From Microvirga rosea (lineage in GTDB: Bacteria > Pseudomonadota > Alphaproteobacteria > Rhizobiales > Beijerinckiaceae), in the NCBI RefSeq assembly GCF_020595095.1, contig NZ_JAJDOP010000008.1:84569-148568 (forward strand): 64,000 nt of DNA, written 5' to 3'. Below, one piece after another: positions 35,186 through 45,134 of the stretch. The notes under the pieces were generated by a model. That model was given only the letters and a program-made list of their open reading frames with translations. It was not told the origin of the DNA and ran no database searches. A program made the position numbers and the translations under genes. The first letter of the stretch is position 1. Each line of letters starts with the position of its first letter.

Positions 35186-36532
35186 ATGCCCTCCAGTTCT
35201 CAAAATCTCTCCATTGGCATCGATTTCGGTACCAGTAATACGGTTGTTGCCATTGCAGATCCGAACGGCAACGTGGAGGCACTGACTTTTCACCATGCCG
35301 GTCATGCCCTGAAGGTCTATGTCACCGCCTTGTGCTTTTGGGATGAGCGGCATGGCAATGGACTGAAAACCCGCGTCGAGGGCGGCCCCTGGGCAATCGA
35401 GCAGTTTCTTGAAGGCCTCACGGCGCATCGTTTCATTCAGTCGTTCAAGACCTTCGCGGCCAGTGCCACCTTTCAGGAGACGAGGATTTTCCGGGAGCGC
35501 TTCCGGTTCGAGGATCTGCTGAGCACCTTCATGCGAACATTGCTGAGCCATGCGGGAGGGCGGCTGGAACTGTCCGCGAGCAATGTCGTGATTGGACGGC
35601 CCGTGGAGTTTGCCGGTTTCAATCCGGACGATGCGCTTGCCATGCGGCGCTACAAAGCTGCATTCGGAAACCTGGGGGCGGAGCAGGCCCGCTATGTCTA
35701 TGAGCCTGTCGGAGCCGCGTTCTTTTACGCGCGAAAGCTGGAAAGGGACGCAACGGTTCTTGTCGCTGACTTCGGCGGCGGCACCAGCGACTTCTCTGTC
35801 ATGCGCTTCTCAAGAAGCGCAGGGGCGCTCCGGGCAGAACCTCTGAGCCATGCGGGCATCGGTCTTGCGGGTGACGCTTTCGACTATCGTATCGTGGATC
35901 AGGTCGTGTCGCCGCGCCTCGGAAAAGGCGGAAACTACCGCTCGATGGGCAAGGTCCTGTCGATCCCCAATCACTATTATGCCAACTTCGCACGCTGGAA
36001 CCAGCTTGCGATGATGAAGACGAGCGGCGATCTCAAGGAACTTCGTGAGCTGGCTCGCGTGGCCATCGATCCTGGGCCGCTGGAGAAATTTATCGATATC
36101 ATCGATTATGACCTTGGTTTCGATCTTTACCGAGCCGTTTCCGCCACCAAGGTCGCGCTTTCCGCACAGGAGGAAACAGAGTTTCTCTTCCAAGGCGAAG
36201 GGGTGGATATTCGCGCCAACATTACGCGCAGGCAATTCGAAGGTTGGATCAAGGACGACGTCAAGCAGATTGCCCAAACGATCGACAAGGCTCTTACATC
36301 GGCGCAGGTTCGGGCCGATGAGATCGATCGCGTCTTCCTGACCGGAGGAACCTCCTTTGTTCCGGCTATCAGAAAGCTGTTCCTGGACCGGTTCGGCGAG
36401 AGCCGCCTGACCTCGGCCGACCAATTCGAGTCCATCGCTTACGGACTGGCTCTCATCGGCCAATCGGAGGATCCGGGCCGATGGGCCATGACCCCCAGGG
36501 ACGAGGCGGCTGCAACATTGCTCTTGCCGTGA
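35186..36532 (+). CDS. Hsp70-like protein, YegD type
   Basis: 448 aa, comprising only the actin-like ATPase domain of Hsp70 without a substrate-binding domain. The motifs are intact: phosphate-1 [14 protein letters not shown] (about residues 10-23), [13 protein letters not shown], phosphate-2 [15 protein letters not shown] and the adenosine motif [13 protein letters not shown]. This matches E. coli YegD (450 aa), a putative chaperone with unknown client. It starts 184 bp from the divergent tex gene and ends 55 bp before ppc. It has no J-domain or GrpE partner here. Confidence 0.9.
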   Translation: MPSSSQNLSIGIDFGTSNTVVAIADPNGNVEALTFHHAGHALKVYVTALCFWDERHGNGLKTRVEGGPWAIEQFLEGLTAHRFIQSFKTFAASATFQETRIFRERFRFEDLLSTFMRTLLSHAGGRLELSASNVVIGRPVEFAGFNPDDALAMRRYKAAFGNLGAEQARYVYEPVGAAFFYARKLERDATVLVADFGGGTSDFSVMRFSRSAGALRAEPLSHAGIGLAGDAFDYRIVDQVVSPRLGKGGNYRSMGKVLSIPNHYYANFARWNQLAMMKTSGDLKELRELARVAIDPGPLEKFIDIIDYDLGFDLYRAVSATKVALSAQEETEFLFQGEGVDIRANITRRQFEGWIKDDVKQIAQTIDKALTSAQVRADEIDRVFLTGGTSFVPAIRKLFLDRFGESRLTSADQFESIAYGLALIGQSEDPGRWAMTPRDEAAATLLLP

Positions 36533-36587
36533 GGCCCTCGGAGAGGCTTTATTCGCAGGTGCAGCAAAGTCCGAAGCGAGCCCCGCC

Positions 36588-39356
36588 GTGTCTCAGAGCC
36601 TGTTTGACGAAACCCCCGAAAAGGATCTTCCCCTTCGCGACGACATCCGGCTCCTGGGCCGGCTCCTCGGCGATACGATCCGCGAACAGGAGGGCGAGGC
36701 CGTTTTCGACGTTGTCGAACGGATCCGCCAAACGTCAATCCGGTTTCATCGGGACGAGGACAAGCTCGCCCGGCAGGAGCTAGAAACCACCCTGAACAGC
36801 CTGTCCCGGGGGCGGACGAACCAAATCATCCGGGCCTACAGCTACTTTTCCCATCTGGCGAACATCGCCGAGGATCAGCATCACGTCCGGCGCTCCCGCG
36901 CTCACGCCATGGCGGCCTCGTCCCCGCGCGAAGGAACGATTGCGCGGGCTTTGCTGCTGGTCCAGAAGGCCGGAATAAGCCAGGCCGATCTCCAGCGTTT
37001 CTTTGCCTCCGCCCTCGTCTGTCCTGTTCTTACGGCTCATCCGACCGAAGTGCGCCGGAAGAGCACGATCGATCGCGAGATGGAAGTCGCGCAGATTCTG
37101 GCGCAACGGGACCGGCAGCACCTGACGCCGGACGAGGCCTCAGCGAGTGAGGAGGGTCTGCGCCGTGCGATCCTGACCCTGTGGCAAACGAGCATATTGC
37201 GTCGTAATCGCCTCAAGGTGATCGACGAGGTCGTCAATGGCCTCTCCTATTACGACTACACATTTTTCCAGGAGTTGCCGCACTTCTACGCCATGGTCGA
37301 GGATCAGCTCGCTGCCATGGATCCCGCCTGGTCTACGCAGGAACTGCCCTCCTTTCTCCGGATGGGAAGCTGGATCGGAGGAGATCGGGACGGCAATCCA
37401 TTCGTTACCGCCGATGCTCTGCATCAGGCTCTCCAGCTGCAGAGCCGCCAAGCGGTCACCTTCTATTTGGAAGAGATACACTGCCTCGGGAGCGAATTGT
37501 CCCTTGACGGTCGATATGTGAGCGTCTCTGAGCAGCTTCAGAAGCTTGTCGACGCATCGCCGGATCATTCGCCGCATCGGCAGGACGAGCCCTATCGTCG
37601 CGCAATATCCGGCATCTACGCGCGACTTGCCGCGACCGCTCAGGTCCTCGGGTATGGTGAGGTGGCACGCCATGCCGCCGGTGAAGCCCCGCCTTATGGT
37701 AGCGCAGAAGAGCTCGCAGGTGATCTTTCGACGATCCATCGTTCCTTGATGTCCAATGGATCGGGCGCTCTCGCGCGAGGACGTTTACGCAAGCTAAGGC
37801 GTGCGGTTGATGTGTTCGGTTTCCATCTCGCAAGCCTTGACTTGCGTCAGAATGCCGACGTCCATGAACGGGTCGTCGCAGAACTTTTCGAAAATGCTGT
37901 TCCAGGCACCGGCTACGACCGGATGCCGGAGGAGAGCAGGGTTGCTCTTCTGTTGAAGGAACTCGCGACACCTCGCCTTCTGACGTCTCCCTTTCTGACT
38001 TACTCCCCGGAAACGGCGTCCGAACTCGCCATTGTTCGCGAGGCTGCAAAGGCACATGAACGTTATGGCCGTTCCGCGGTGCCGAACTACGTGATCTCGA
38101 AGGCCAGCGATCCGTCGGATATTCTCGAAGTCGCGTTGCTTCTCAAAGAGGCAGGCCTGCTGCGTATCCGGGACGCGGATATGCGCGTCAACATCGTACC
38201 TCTGTTCGAGACGATCGATGATCTTCGCCACTGTGGTGAAGTCATGGATAAGCTCTTCTCGATGCCGGACTACCTGCGCCTCTTGCGGAGCCGGGATCTG
38301 ATGCAGGAGGTTATGCTCGGCTATTCCGACAGCAACAAGGATGGCGGATTTCTGACCTCAGGATGGGAGCTCTACAAAGCGGAAATCAAGCTGGTCGAGG
38401 TGTTCCGACACCATGGGGTCACACTTCGTCTGTTCCATGGACGCGGCGGCTCGGTCGGGCGGGGAGGTGGGCCAAGCTATCAGGCGATCCTCGCGCAGCC
38501 CGGCGGTGCGGTGCAGGGCGCCATTCGGGTTACGGAACAGGGCGAAGTGATCGCAGGTAAGTACTCCAATCCCGACCTCGGACGACGTAATCTCGAAATT
38601 CTGGCATCGGCGACCCTTGAGGCGACGCTGTTGCACTCGGGTGCTTCGGCCCCAAAGGAAGAGTACTTGAAGGCTATGGAAGAGCTTTCCGACCATGCCT
38701 TCCGGGCCTACCGCGACCTCGTCTACGAGACGGAAGGGTTCGAACGCTACTTTTGGGAATCCACGGTTATTGGTGAGATCGCCAACTTGAATATCGGCAG
38801 TCGTCCTGCCTCACGTACCAATTCACGGCGCATTGAGGATCTGCGGGCTATTCCGTGGGTGTTCGGATGGGCTCAATGCCGTCTCATGCTGCCTGGCTGG
38901 TATGGTTTTGGTTCCGCGGTGAACAAGTGGCTTGAGAGCCGCCCCGAAACCGGTTTGCCGCTGCTTCAGGAGATGTATCGCGAGTGGCCATTCTTCGAAG
39001 CGCTGCTCTCGAACATGGACATGGTTCTTGCCAAGAGTAATATCGCCATTGCTTCCCGCTACGCCAAACTCGTCGAGGATGATGATTTGCGTGAAGCGAT
39101 CTTTCCCAGGCTTCGCCGCGAATGGGAAGACTCGATCGGCAATCTTCTCAGCATTACAGGCCAGGCGGCGCTTCTCGGCCGGAATCCGCTGCTTGCCCGG
39201 TCGATCCGAAATCGCTTCCCATATCTCGATCCTCTCAACCACCTGCAGATCGAGCTTTTGAAGCGCCATCGCGCCGGCGATACGGACGAGAGGGTCGTTC
39301 AGGGAATCCATCTCTCGATTAACGGAATTGCGGCAGGACTGCGCAACAGCGGCTGA
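36588..39356 (+). CDS. ppc: Phosphoenolpyruvate carboxylase
   Basis: Carboxylates PEP with bicarbonate to oxaloacetate, an anaplerotic step (and a key one in serine-cycle methylotrophs). 922 aa. Catalytic His151 lies in [13 protein letters not shown]. Other active-site blocks are [20 protein letters not shown] and the glycine-rich loop [14 protein letters not shown]. The C-terminus is RNSG, where the family usually has RNTG or QNTG; the final Gly of the allosteric tail is kept. The start is GTG, directly before [10 protein letters not shown]. It may be co-transcribed with the Hsp70-like gene 55 bp upstream. Confidence 0.96.
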   Translation: MSQSLFDETPEKDLPLRDDIRLLGRLLGDTIREQEGEAVFDVVERIRQTSIRFHRDEDKLARQELETTLNSLSRGRTNQIIRAYSYFSHLANIAEDQHHVRRSRAHAMAASSPREGTIARALLLVQKAGISQADLQRFFASALVCPVLTAHPTEVRRKSTIDREMEVAQILAQRDRQHLTPDEASASEEGLRRAILTLWQTSILRRNRLKVIDEVVNGLSYYDYTFFQELPHFYAMVEDQLAAMDPAWSTQELPSFLRMGSWIGGDRDGNPFVTADALHQALQLQSRQAVTFYLEEIHCLGSELSLDGRYVSVSEQLQKLVDASPDHSPHRQDEPYRRAISGIYARLAATAQVLGYGEVARHAAGEAPPYGSAEELAGDLSTIHRSLMSNGSGALARGRLRKLRRAVDVFGFHLASLDLRQNADVHERVVAELFENAVPGTGYDRMPEESRVALLLKELATPRLLTSPFLTYSPETASELAIVREAAKAHERYGRSAVPNYVISKASDPSDILEVALLLKEAGLLRIRDADMRVNIVPLFETIDDLRHCGEVMDKLFSMPDYLRLLRSRDLMQEVMLGYSDSNKDGGFLTSGWELYKAEIKLVEVFRHHGVTLRLFHGRGGSVGRGGGPSYQAILAQPGGAVQGAIRVTEQGEVIAGKYSNPDLGRRNLEILASATLEATLLHSGASAPKEEYLKAMEELSDHAFRAYRDLVYETEGFERYFWESTVIGEIANLNIGSRPASRTNSRRIEDLRAIPWVFGWAQCRLMLPGWYGFGSAVNKWLESRPETGLPLLQEMYREWPFFEALLSNMDMVLAKSNIAIASRYAKLVEDDDLREAIFPRLRREWEDSIGNLLSITGQAALLGRNPLLARSIRNRFPYLDPLNHLQIELLKRHRAGDTDERVVQGIHLSINGIAAGLRNSG

Positions 39357-39597
39357 TCTCACACATTGGGCCGCACTGGGAAAGTTGTCCGGTGCAAGGA
39401 AACGCCACAAGGGGGACATTAAGCCCGAGCGGAGGCTCGTATCTTGTTCGACGGTATCGGAGCGGGGCGCCTGGAAGGCGCCTTCCTCATACTATGAAGC
39501 CGCCGGGCGTCATGGCGACGAACCGATCCTGAGGACACGTCGCGTGCCATTGGGCCTCTCAGCCGGGAGGTACCCTGATTATGGCTGGGAAGCGAAA

Positions 39598-39816
39598 TCA
39601 GCCCTTCGCTTTACGAACGCGCTGTGAGAAGGAAACACCCTGCTCGATCTTCGGTGTCAGCTCGACAAGTTTATCGGTGATTTCCCGTAGTTGATCGGCG
39701 GTTAGAACCAGCTTTGTCCGCCGGCCCGCAAAGTCCTCAAAATCAAGTTCGAATTCATCGCTGACTGCCGAGGCGTTGAACTTGAATAAACGGCGGGTTC
39801 TGACAGGACTAGGCAC
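39598..39816 (-). CDS. Conserved-looking small hypothetical protein
   Basis: 72 aa beginning MPSPVRTRRLFKFNASAVSD, then FELDFEDFAGRRTKLVLT, an ADQLREITDKLVEL helix and a basic tail. The start is GTG with AGAGG 6 nt upstream. The regular strand-strand-helix pattern and good ribosome-binding site support a real gene. I do not recognise the family. It stands alone between ppc and the ahpCD pair; nothing else is seen in 39357-39597. Confidence 0.6.
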   Translation of the reverse strand: MPSPVRTRRLFKFNASAVSDEFELDFEDFAGRRTKLVLTADQLREITDKLVELTPKIEQGVSFSQRVRKAKG

Positions 39817-40026
39817 TGCTGGCCTCTTCGATAGGATAGTAAGCCTCTCGTTTAAGGAGAGGACACCGCTATTGCAAGTCTAGTGACTTAAAAGAACTTA
39901 ATTTTCCCAACAGATGTGGAAATATGACGCTCCAGAACCTTCCGGGAACGTCCGCTTGAAACTTTCCAGTTTGGATAATCTGCGGCTGCAGTAGGCACAT
40001 CGGCGCCGACGCCCTTGCCTTCGAAG

Positions 40027-40059
40027 GCTAGCGGGGCGGAGTTTCACAACCCCGCTAGC
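40027..40059 (-). terminator. Strong hairpin downstream of ahpD
   Basis: GCTAGCGGGG at 40027-40036 pairs with CCCCGCTAGC at 40050-40059 across a 13-nt loop, 6 bp beyond the ahpD stop. There is no clear U-run, but a 10-bp stem at this position makes it the likely end of the ahpCD transcript. The rest of 39817-40026 shows nothing I can name. Confidence 0.65.
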
Positions 40060-40065
40060 TTGAGC

Positions 40066-40611
40066 TTATTCTGCCGCGGCCAAGGAGGATGTCTGGGCCG
40101 CCTCAAGTGATACGGCAGTCGACTGAATCACAGCCGCAAAACGCACCGCTGTATGAATTTCCGCAGAAGTCACGCCTGCATCTCGCAGGACCTTTTCGTG
40201 GCTGTCGATGCAGAGACCACAGCCATTGATCGCGGAGACCGCGAGCGACCAGAGTTCAAAGTCCGCTTTCTCGACACCGGGATTCCCGACCACGTTCATG
40301 CGCAGTCGCGCCGGCATCTTTCCATACTCCTTGTTCGATGCAAGGTGGACGAACCGATAGTAGATATTGTTCATGGCCATGATCGATGCTGCCGCACGGG
40401 CAGCATCAAGTGCTTGAGGCGACAGATGAGGCTTGGCCTCTGCCTCGAGTGCCTGAGCGACGGTCGCGTTCCGGGTCGCGATGCCGCAGGCGATGAACAA
40501 TCCATACTTGCGCTGAGGCGACAGACTTTCGTCTGTCGCTAAGCTTGAGAGATTGAGCCGGACGTCTTTGGCGAACGCCGGCAGCATTTCTTTAAGTTGC
40601 TCGATCGACAT
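40066..40611 (-). CDS. ahpD: Alkylhydroperoxidase AhpD
   Basis: 181 aa, carboxymuconolactone-decarboxylase fold. The redox motif [10 protein letters not shown] places Cys131, Cys134 and His138 as in mycobacterial AhpD, where it recycles AhpC using lipoamide-linked reductants. Length and the [20 protein letters not shown] start match the family. It starts 6 bp after ahpC, so the two are one transcript. Confidence 0.95.
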   Translation of the reverse strand: MSIEQLKEMLPAFAKDVRLNLSSLATDESLSPQRKYGLFIACGIATRNATVAQALEAEAKPHLSPQALDAARAAASIMAMNNIYYRFVHLASNKEYGKMPARLRMNVVGNPGVEKADFELWSLAVSAINGCGLCIDSHEKVLRDAGVTSAEIHTAVRFAAVIQSTAVSLEAAQTSSLAAAE

Positions 40612-40617
40612 GACGAA

Positions 40618-41172
40618 CTATGCGGCCTTTAACGTATCGCCGCCGACCTCGCGGTTGCAGGGGCAGAGTTCATCCGTCTGAAGGGCATCCAGTACACGCA
40701 AGGTGTCCTTCGGATTGCGGCCGACATTGAGGTTGGTCGCATAGACATGCTGAATGGTATTCTCGGGATCCACGATGAATGTGTAGCGGTAGGCGACGCC
40801 GTCCGGAGCTCGCACGCCCAAGCCATCGACCAGGGAGCCATTCGTATCGGCAAATTGCCATATGGGAAGGCGTTCAAGATCCCGGTGATCGCGGCGCCAT
40901 GCCAGCTTCACGAATTCATTGTCGGTGGAGCCGCCAAGGACGACCGCATCCCGATCCGCGAATTCACCGGCTAAGCGTGCGAACTCCGCGATTTCCGTAG
41001 GGCAGACAAAGGTGAAATCCTTTGGGTAGAAGAAGATCACCTTCCACAGGCCTGGGAAGCTGGCTTCTGTGAGGGTTTCGAAGGCGCTCTCGCCATTCTC
41101 AACGTGCGCATGAAACTTCGGCTTCACGCCGGTAACGGAAAAGGGTGGCAGTTTTTGACCAATGCCAAGCAT
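40618..41172 (-). CDS. ahpC: Alkyl hydroperoxide reductase AhpC (AhpD-linked type)
   Basis: 184-aa peroxiredoxin that reduces organic peroxides, hydrogen peroxide and peroxynitrite. Peroxidatic Cys57 lies in DFTFVCPTE; the C-terminal CPC pair (Cys170, Cys172) is the arrangement known from Mycobacterium AhpC, which is reduced by AhpD. ATG 41172 has GGAG 7 nt upstream; the frame extending to 41280 adds no conserved sequence. Divergent from the KGG-type stress gene with a 208-bp gap. I looked for an OxyR box there and saw none I could support. Confidence 0.95.
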   Translation of the reverse strand: MLGIGQKLPPFSVTGVKPKFHAHVENGESAFETLTEASFPGLWKVIFFYPKDFTFVCPTEIAEFARLAGEFADRDAVVLGGSTDNEFVKLAWRRDHRDLERLPIWQFADTNGSLVDGLGVRAPDGVAYRYTFIVDPENTIQHVYATNLNVGRNPKDTLRVLDALQTDELCPCNREVGGDTLKAA

Positions 41173-41296
41173 AAGGCGCTCCAGAAATTGGGGATGCGCA
41201 CTGATGCAAAAGCTTGGCCGAAAGGTCAACTGCCGCCTCAAAGGATCCAGTGTAAACATCAGAAGCATCCATGTTCCCATGTCTTAGGGATGCCCT

Positions 41297-41321
41297 GGAA
41301 CTGAGATGAAGGGGCTTCGTT
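41297..41321 (+). promoter_or_regulatory. EcfG-type general stress promoter
   Basis: GGAAC (41297-41301), then 16 nt, then CGTT (41318-41321) is an exact match to the alphaproteobacterial EcfG consensus GGAAC-N16/17-CGTT. It lies about 60 bp before the start of the small stress-protein gene at 41381. Confidence 0.7.
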
Positions 41322-41380
41322 GGTGTTTGGGTGATGCATCTGAGCAGCATCCCAGGTTTTAGAAGACTCGGGAGACGACC

Positions 41381-41557
41381 ATGCCTCGTGGTGATAAATC
41401 AGCATATACTGACAAGCAGAAGCGCCAGGCTCGGCATATCGAAGAATCCTATGAAAACCATGGGGTATCGGAAAAGGAAGCCGAAAAGCGCGCTTGGGCA
41501 ACGGTCAACAAGGAGAGCGGAGGAGGCAACAAGGGTGGCTCCGGACGCCACAAGTAA
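41381..41557 (+). CDS. KGG-type small stress protein
   Basis: 58 aa, MPRGDKSAYTDKQKRQARHI at the start and NKESGGGNKGGSGRHK at the end. This is the short, highly charged, glycine-ended protein common in Rhizobiales genomes, often labelled plasmid stabilisation or KGG-motif protein, and usually induced under general stress. GGGAG lies 6 nt before the ATG. It is below the length of most automatic gene calls. The EcfG promoter upstream fits a stress role. Molecular function is unknown. A 9-bp terminator hairpin follows. Confidence 0.85.
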   Translation: MPRGDKSAYTDKQKRQARHIEESYENHGVSEKEAEKRAWATVNKESGGGNKGGSGRHK

Positions 41558-41580
41558 ATCATATCCCGAGATTTTAGGAT

Positions 41581-41612
41581 GAGCCTCAGCGCTAAGGTCG
41601 ACACTGAGGCTC
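41581..41612 (+). terminator. Hairpin terminator after the small stress gene
   Basis: GAGCCTCAG at 41581-41589 pairs with CTGAGGCTC at 41604-41612, followed by GTTATTC. It is 24 bp past the stop codon of the stress gene. Confidence 0.65.
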
Positions 41613-42015
41613 GTTATTCAAAGTACTGCCAAGCCCGGTCGAAGCTGGCGTGAAGCCCATAAGACGTCACAAGGACTTCTGAAAGATCATCGAACGATAT
41701 CGACGATCTAATATAACATTCAATTCGGGTGAAAAAGCACCCGTCTGCATCAAGGCGGCCCATATCGCATTTAGAAACATGCTGGCCCGCCGCTTCCGAG
41801 ACGAACTCACTAAGCCAGAATTTATATCCTCTTGGTGGATATCTGTCGGTTATTTAACCAAAGCGAAGCGGGTTCTCGATGGCCTCTTCGCTGAAAAGCA
41901 CACCATTGGCAGGCATCCGTCTGTTGTCGGCGCTGTTGCGGGAATTACCGGTCGGCAAGCGACCGAGAATCCGTATAGAGTGCGTCGGCTATCCACAAAG
42001 AGGAAATTTGGCACT
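41613..42015. other. Gene-poor spacer upstream of the SDR gene
   Basis: About 400 bp that is more AT-rich than its surroundings. One frame is open from 41779 into the SDR gene, but its translation has no similarity to the SDR N-terminus and I regard it as chance. No repeat, RNA or promoter could be supported. Confidence 0.5.
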
Positions 42016-42786
42016 ATGGAAACTGGTCTGAAGGGGAGGCGTGCGCTTGTTCTTGGCGCGAGCAAGGGCTTAGGCTTTGGTATCGCCGAGGGCTTGGCGG
42101 CCGAAGGCGCGCGTGTTGCGATCGCCAGCCGCACCATGGACGGCTCGAAGGCGGCGGCAGACAAGATCGGTGCCCTACCGTTCGTCTGCGACACGGGTAA
42201 AGCGGACCAGATCGATGCCCTGGCGAGCGACGTCAGCAAAGCCCTTGAGGGTGTAGATATTCTCGTTCTGAACAGCGGCGGGCCGCCTCCCGGAAAAGCA
42301 CAGGGTGTTTCATCGGAGCAATGGCGGAACTCGTTTGAGGCGATGTTCGTGAATCTGGTCCGCTTGGCCGATCAGCTTCTCCCGGGAATGATCGAACGCA
42401 AGTTCGGACGAATAATCTCTGTCATTTCTTCAGGGGTGATCCAACCCATTCCCAATCTCGCAATCTCGAATGCGATCCGTCCTGCGCTGGTCGGGTGGGG
42501 AAAGACGCTTGCGGCGGAAGTGGCGGCATCCGGCGTGACCGTTAACGCAATTGCTCCCGGACGGATTGCAACCGATCGCCTGAAGCAGTTGGATGCTGCC
42601 AATGCCGAGCGCACAGGCCGCTCCATCGACGACGTCGCCGCGGCCGCGCGCGCTGGGATTCCGGCAGGACGCTATGGTGATATCGCCGAATTTGGGGCCG
42701 CGGCTGTGTTTCTGGCAAGCGAGAAGGCTTCGTTCATCACCGGCTCCATCCTGCGAGTCGATGGCGGACAGATTTCCGCGACTTGA
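42016..42786 (+). CDS. Short-chain dehydrogenase/reductase
   Basis: 256-aa NAD(P)-dependent oxidoreductase. The cofactor motif LGASKGLGFGIAEG (about residues 13-26) is the TGxxxGxG loop, and LNSGGPPPGKA replaces the usual NNAG. The C-terminal pattern AIAPGRIATDRLKQL and ASFITGSILRVDGG are standard SDR blocks. The active-site Tyr-x-x-x-Lys appears altered (SNAIRPALVGWGKTL), as in the divergent SDR group with SGGPPPG. ATG 42016 begins the conserved fold; AGGAA lies upstream. Substrate unknown. Confidence 0.88.
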   Translation: METGLKGRRALVLGASKGLGFGIAEGLAAEGARVAIASRTMDGSKAAADKIGALPFVCDTGKADQIDALASDVSKALEGVDILVLNSGGPPPGKAQGVSSEQWRNSFEAMFVNLVRLADQLLPGMIERKFGRIISVISSGVIQPIPNLAISNAIRPALVGWGKTLAAEVAASGVTVNAIAPGRIATDRLKQLDAANAERTGRSIDDVAAAARAGIPAGRYGDIAEFGAAAVFLASEKASFITGSILRVDGGQISAT

Positions 42787-42856
42787 GCGCACTCACAAGG
42801 ATCATCACGATCCTTAATAAACGAAGTGAGAGCAGGTGACATACAACCTGCTCGCA

Positions 42857-43621
42857 TTACTTCCGATGAGATGCGAGGCCGCCTGAAATAAGCTTGTCCC
42901 AAACCCCCTCGGCGCTGTCTGCAAAGTCGAACAGCTCGTGATCGAATGGATCGATCATGCCGTGATCCAGCATTGTCTGAAAGTTGATGACGCTGCGCCA
43001 ATAATCCTGATCAAAGAGTACGATCGGGATTGGCGGGGCTTTGCCTGTTTGACGAAGGTTCAGTATCTCGAACAATTCATCCAGCGTTCCAAAGCCGCCA
43101 GGAAAGACGACGAGCGCATTCGCCCGCATCGCCAGATGCATCTTGCGCATGGCAAAATAGTGAAAGCGAAATGTCAGCTCAGGCGTCGAATAGGCATTCG
43201 GCTGCTGTTCATGGGGTAGGGTGATATTGAAACCAATCGACGGGGCCTCGACGTCCCAAGCTCCTCGATTGGCAGCTTCCATGAGTCCGGGGCCGCCCCC
43301 TGTGGCAATAACATTGTCCCGGATGCCGCTGCTTCGCGCCTTTGCACCACCCCGCTCGGATGCGATCGCTCCAAAGGTTCTAGCCTCTTGATACCAGAAA
43401 CCATGGCGCCCAGGTCCGTCTTCGCGCACGCGAGCACTTCCAAAAACCACAATCGTTGATCGGACCCCCCAAGACCTCAAATAATGCTCCGCCTTGGCAT
43501 ATTCGAGCTGGAAGCGCACGCCCCTCATTTCGTCGCTGAGGAGAAAGTCCCGATCAAGGGCAGGAAGACGGTATGAGGGTGATGCGAGTTGTGCAGTACT
43601 CAGTGGCTTATTCTCGACCAT
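42857..43621 (-). CDS. LOG-family (TIGR00730-type) lysine-decarboxylase-like protein
   Basis: 254 aa. The Rossmann-like LOG fold shows VVFGSARV, a central GGGPGLMEAANRGA, and the diagnostic PGGFGTLDELFEIL. Proteins of this family are nucleoside 5'-monophosphate phosphoribohydrolases, including those that release cytokinins, despite the old lysine decarboxylase name. This longer form, with an N-terminal extension, is common in Alphaproteobacteria. I placed the start at ATG 43621; a start at 43684 would overlap the upstream dehydratase gene. It is downstream of ridA and tdcB-like genes on the same strand. Confidence 0.85.
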   Translation of the reverse strand: MVENKPLSTAQLASPSYRLPALDRDFLLSDEMRGVRFQLEYAKAEHYLRSWGVRSTIVVFGSARVREDGPGRHGFWYQEARTFGAIASERGGAKARSSGIRDNVIATGGGPGLMEAANRGAWDVEAPSIGFNITLPHEQQPNAYSTPELTFRFHYFAMRKMHLAMRANALVVFPGGFGTLDELFEILNLRQTGKAPPIPIVLFDQDYWRSVINFQTMLDHGMIDPFDHELFDFADSAEGVWDKLISGGLASHRK

Positions 43622-43656
43622 CGAAGACAGATTTCTCGGAAACTGCGTTAAAGGTG

Positions 43657-44628
43657 TTAAGCAGAAGGTGTGGCGTGATGCCACGAGTGCAGATCCTCAA
43701 GCGAGATATTCGATCCGCAAAGGACAAGGCCGATGACCGCGTCGTCCGGCAGGGAAGGTGCAATTTGCGTCGCTGCTGTCAGCACACAGGCCGCGGCAGG
43801 TTCACAAAGTACCTTTTCCGCTTGAAAAAGCCATTGCAGGTCGTTGATGACTGGCGCGTCATCTACAAGTAGGATGGTCTCCAGAAACTGTTTTGCCGCA
43901 GCGAGCGTGCGGGCCGTTGCGAACGGCGCCCCAAGAGTGCGGGCGATCGACGTCGCCCGAATTGTGACCGGCATATCGGCTTTGAGAGCTTCCGTCATCG
44001 TTGGCGCTCCTGTCGTCTCAACTCCGTAGACGGTGATGTCAGGTCGCTTTGCCTTGAGCGCCGCAGCTGTGCCTGCCATGAAGCCACCGCCCCCTATCGA
44101 TACGAATACGTGGGTCAGGTCTGGGGCGTCGGCGAGGAATTCTAAAGCGAGTGTGCCATGGCCGGCGATGATATTGGGATCGTCATACGGGTGCACGAAA
44201 AGCTTGCCATTTTTCGCATGTTCCTCCGCTTTCGCAAAAGCCTCTGCAGCATCGTCACAAAGCTCGACCTGTGCGCCGAACTTTTTTGTCAGTTCGATAT
44301 TGAAGGATGGCGTTACGCGCGGCATCAGGACCAGCGCCTCCATACCCAGCGTGCCTGCAACGCGAGACAGGGCAATGGCATGATTGCCGCCTGAGACGGT
44401 CACGAGGCCTTTTCGACGTTCTTCTTCGCTTAAACTCAACACCTTGTTGAACACGCCACGAACTTTGAAGGACCCTGCAATCTGCAGAGCCTCCAGCTTG
44501 ATCACCGTCCGACGCTGAAGGCGTTCTCGAATATCATGACTTTCATAGGCAGGCGTGCGCCTGACAAGTCCCGCTATCCTTTTCTGTGCAGCCTCAATAT
44601 CAGAAAGTGCGACATCAAAAGACGTCAT
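43657..44628 (-). CDS. Threonine/serine dehydratase-like PLP enzyme
   Basis: 323-aa fold-type II PLP enzyme without the C-terminal ACT domain of biosynthetic IlvA, so closer to catabolic TdcB or to serine racemase/threo-3-hydroxyaspartate dehydratase. Lys55 in AGSFKVRG binds PLP, SGGNHAIALS holds the substrate/phosphate loop and SIGGGGFMAG is the tetraglycine loop. It converts a hydroxy-amino acid to a keto acid through an enamine. It begins 13 bp after ridA, whose product removes just such reactive enamines. Confidence 0.88.
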   Translation of the reverse strand: MTSFDVALSDIEAAQKRIAGLVRRTPAYESHDIRERLQRRTVIKLEALQIAGSFKVRGVFNKVLSLSEEERRKGLVTVSGGNHAIALSRVAGTLGMEALVLMPRVTPSFNIELTKKFGAQVELCDDAAEAFAKAEEHAKNGKLFVHPYDDPNIIAGHGTLALEFLADAPDLTHVFVSIGGGGFMAGTAAALKAKRPDITVYGVETTGAPTMTEALKADMPVTIRATSIARTLGAPFATARTLAAAKQFLETILLVDDAPVINDLQWLFQAEKVLCEPAAACVLTAATQIAPSLPDDAVIGLVLCGSNISLEDLHSWHHATPSA

Positions 44629-44641
44629 GAGGGGTGTCCTT

Positions 44642-45022
44642 TCAGGCAAGTGCGATGCAGTCGATCTCAAGAAGGATGCCGGCAGGGAGGCGTGAGATCT
44701 CCACCGTCGACCGGGCAGGGTAGGGTGGCGTGAAGACTTCGGAATAGACTTCATTCATAATGCCGAAATCATCAAGGCTTGTCAGGAAAACCGTCGTCTT
44801 GACCACTTTGGCCAGAGAGCTGCCTGCCGCTTCCAGGATGGCCGATAGGTTGGCTAAGACGGCTTTCGTCTGAAGCCTGATATCGTTCGGGCCTACTATG
44901 TTGCCCTGTCGATCAAAGGGGAGCTGGCCTGAAACGAAAATGAAGTCGCCAGCCTTGCAGGCTTGTGAATAAGGGCCGCGCGGAGCGGTAACGTGGGGTG
45001 TCTGAATGGAAGCGAATGTCAT
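44642..45022 (-). CDS. ridA: RidA-family enamine/imine deaminase
   Basis: 126 aa. The family hallmarks are GPYSQACKAGDFIFVSGQLP near the N-terminus and PPYPARSTVEISRLPAG near the C-terminus, the latter with the arginine that binds the substrate carboxylate. RidA hydrolyses 2-aminoacrylate and related intermediates released by PLP dehydratases, protecting other PLP enzymes. ATG 45022 is chosen; the frame to 45073 adds an unconserved lead. Its co-transcription with a threonine/serine dehydratase is the textbook partner arrangement. Confidence 0.92.
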   Translation of the reverse strand: MTFASIQTPHVTAPRGPYSQACKAGDFIFVSGQLPFDRQGNIVGPNDIRLQTKAVLANLSAILEAAGSSLAKVVKTTVFLTSLDDFGIMNEVYSEVFTPPYPARSTVEISRLPAGILLEIDCIALA

Positions 45023-45134
45023 TATACGGCTCGTCGGATCCGGATCATGATAGGATAGGCTGACAGGCGTCAATTGGGCTTGACCCTACGCCCCGTCTGG
45101 CAGGATGCTGATCTTCCCGAAGGAGATCCGCCGT

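Noticed and set aside
41172..41380. OxyR binding site in the ahpC/KGG divergent region
   Set aside because: I looked for the spaced ATAG/CTAT pattern and found nothing convincing.
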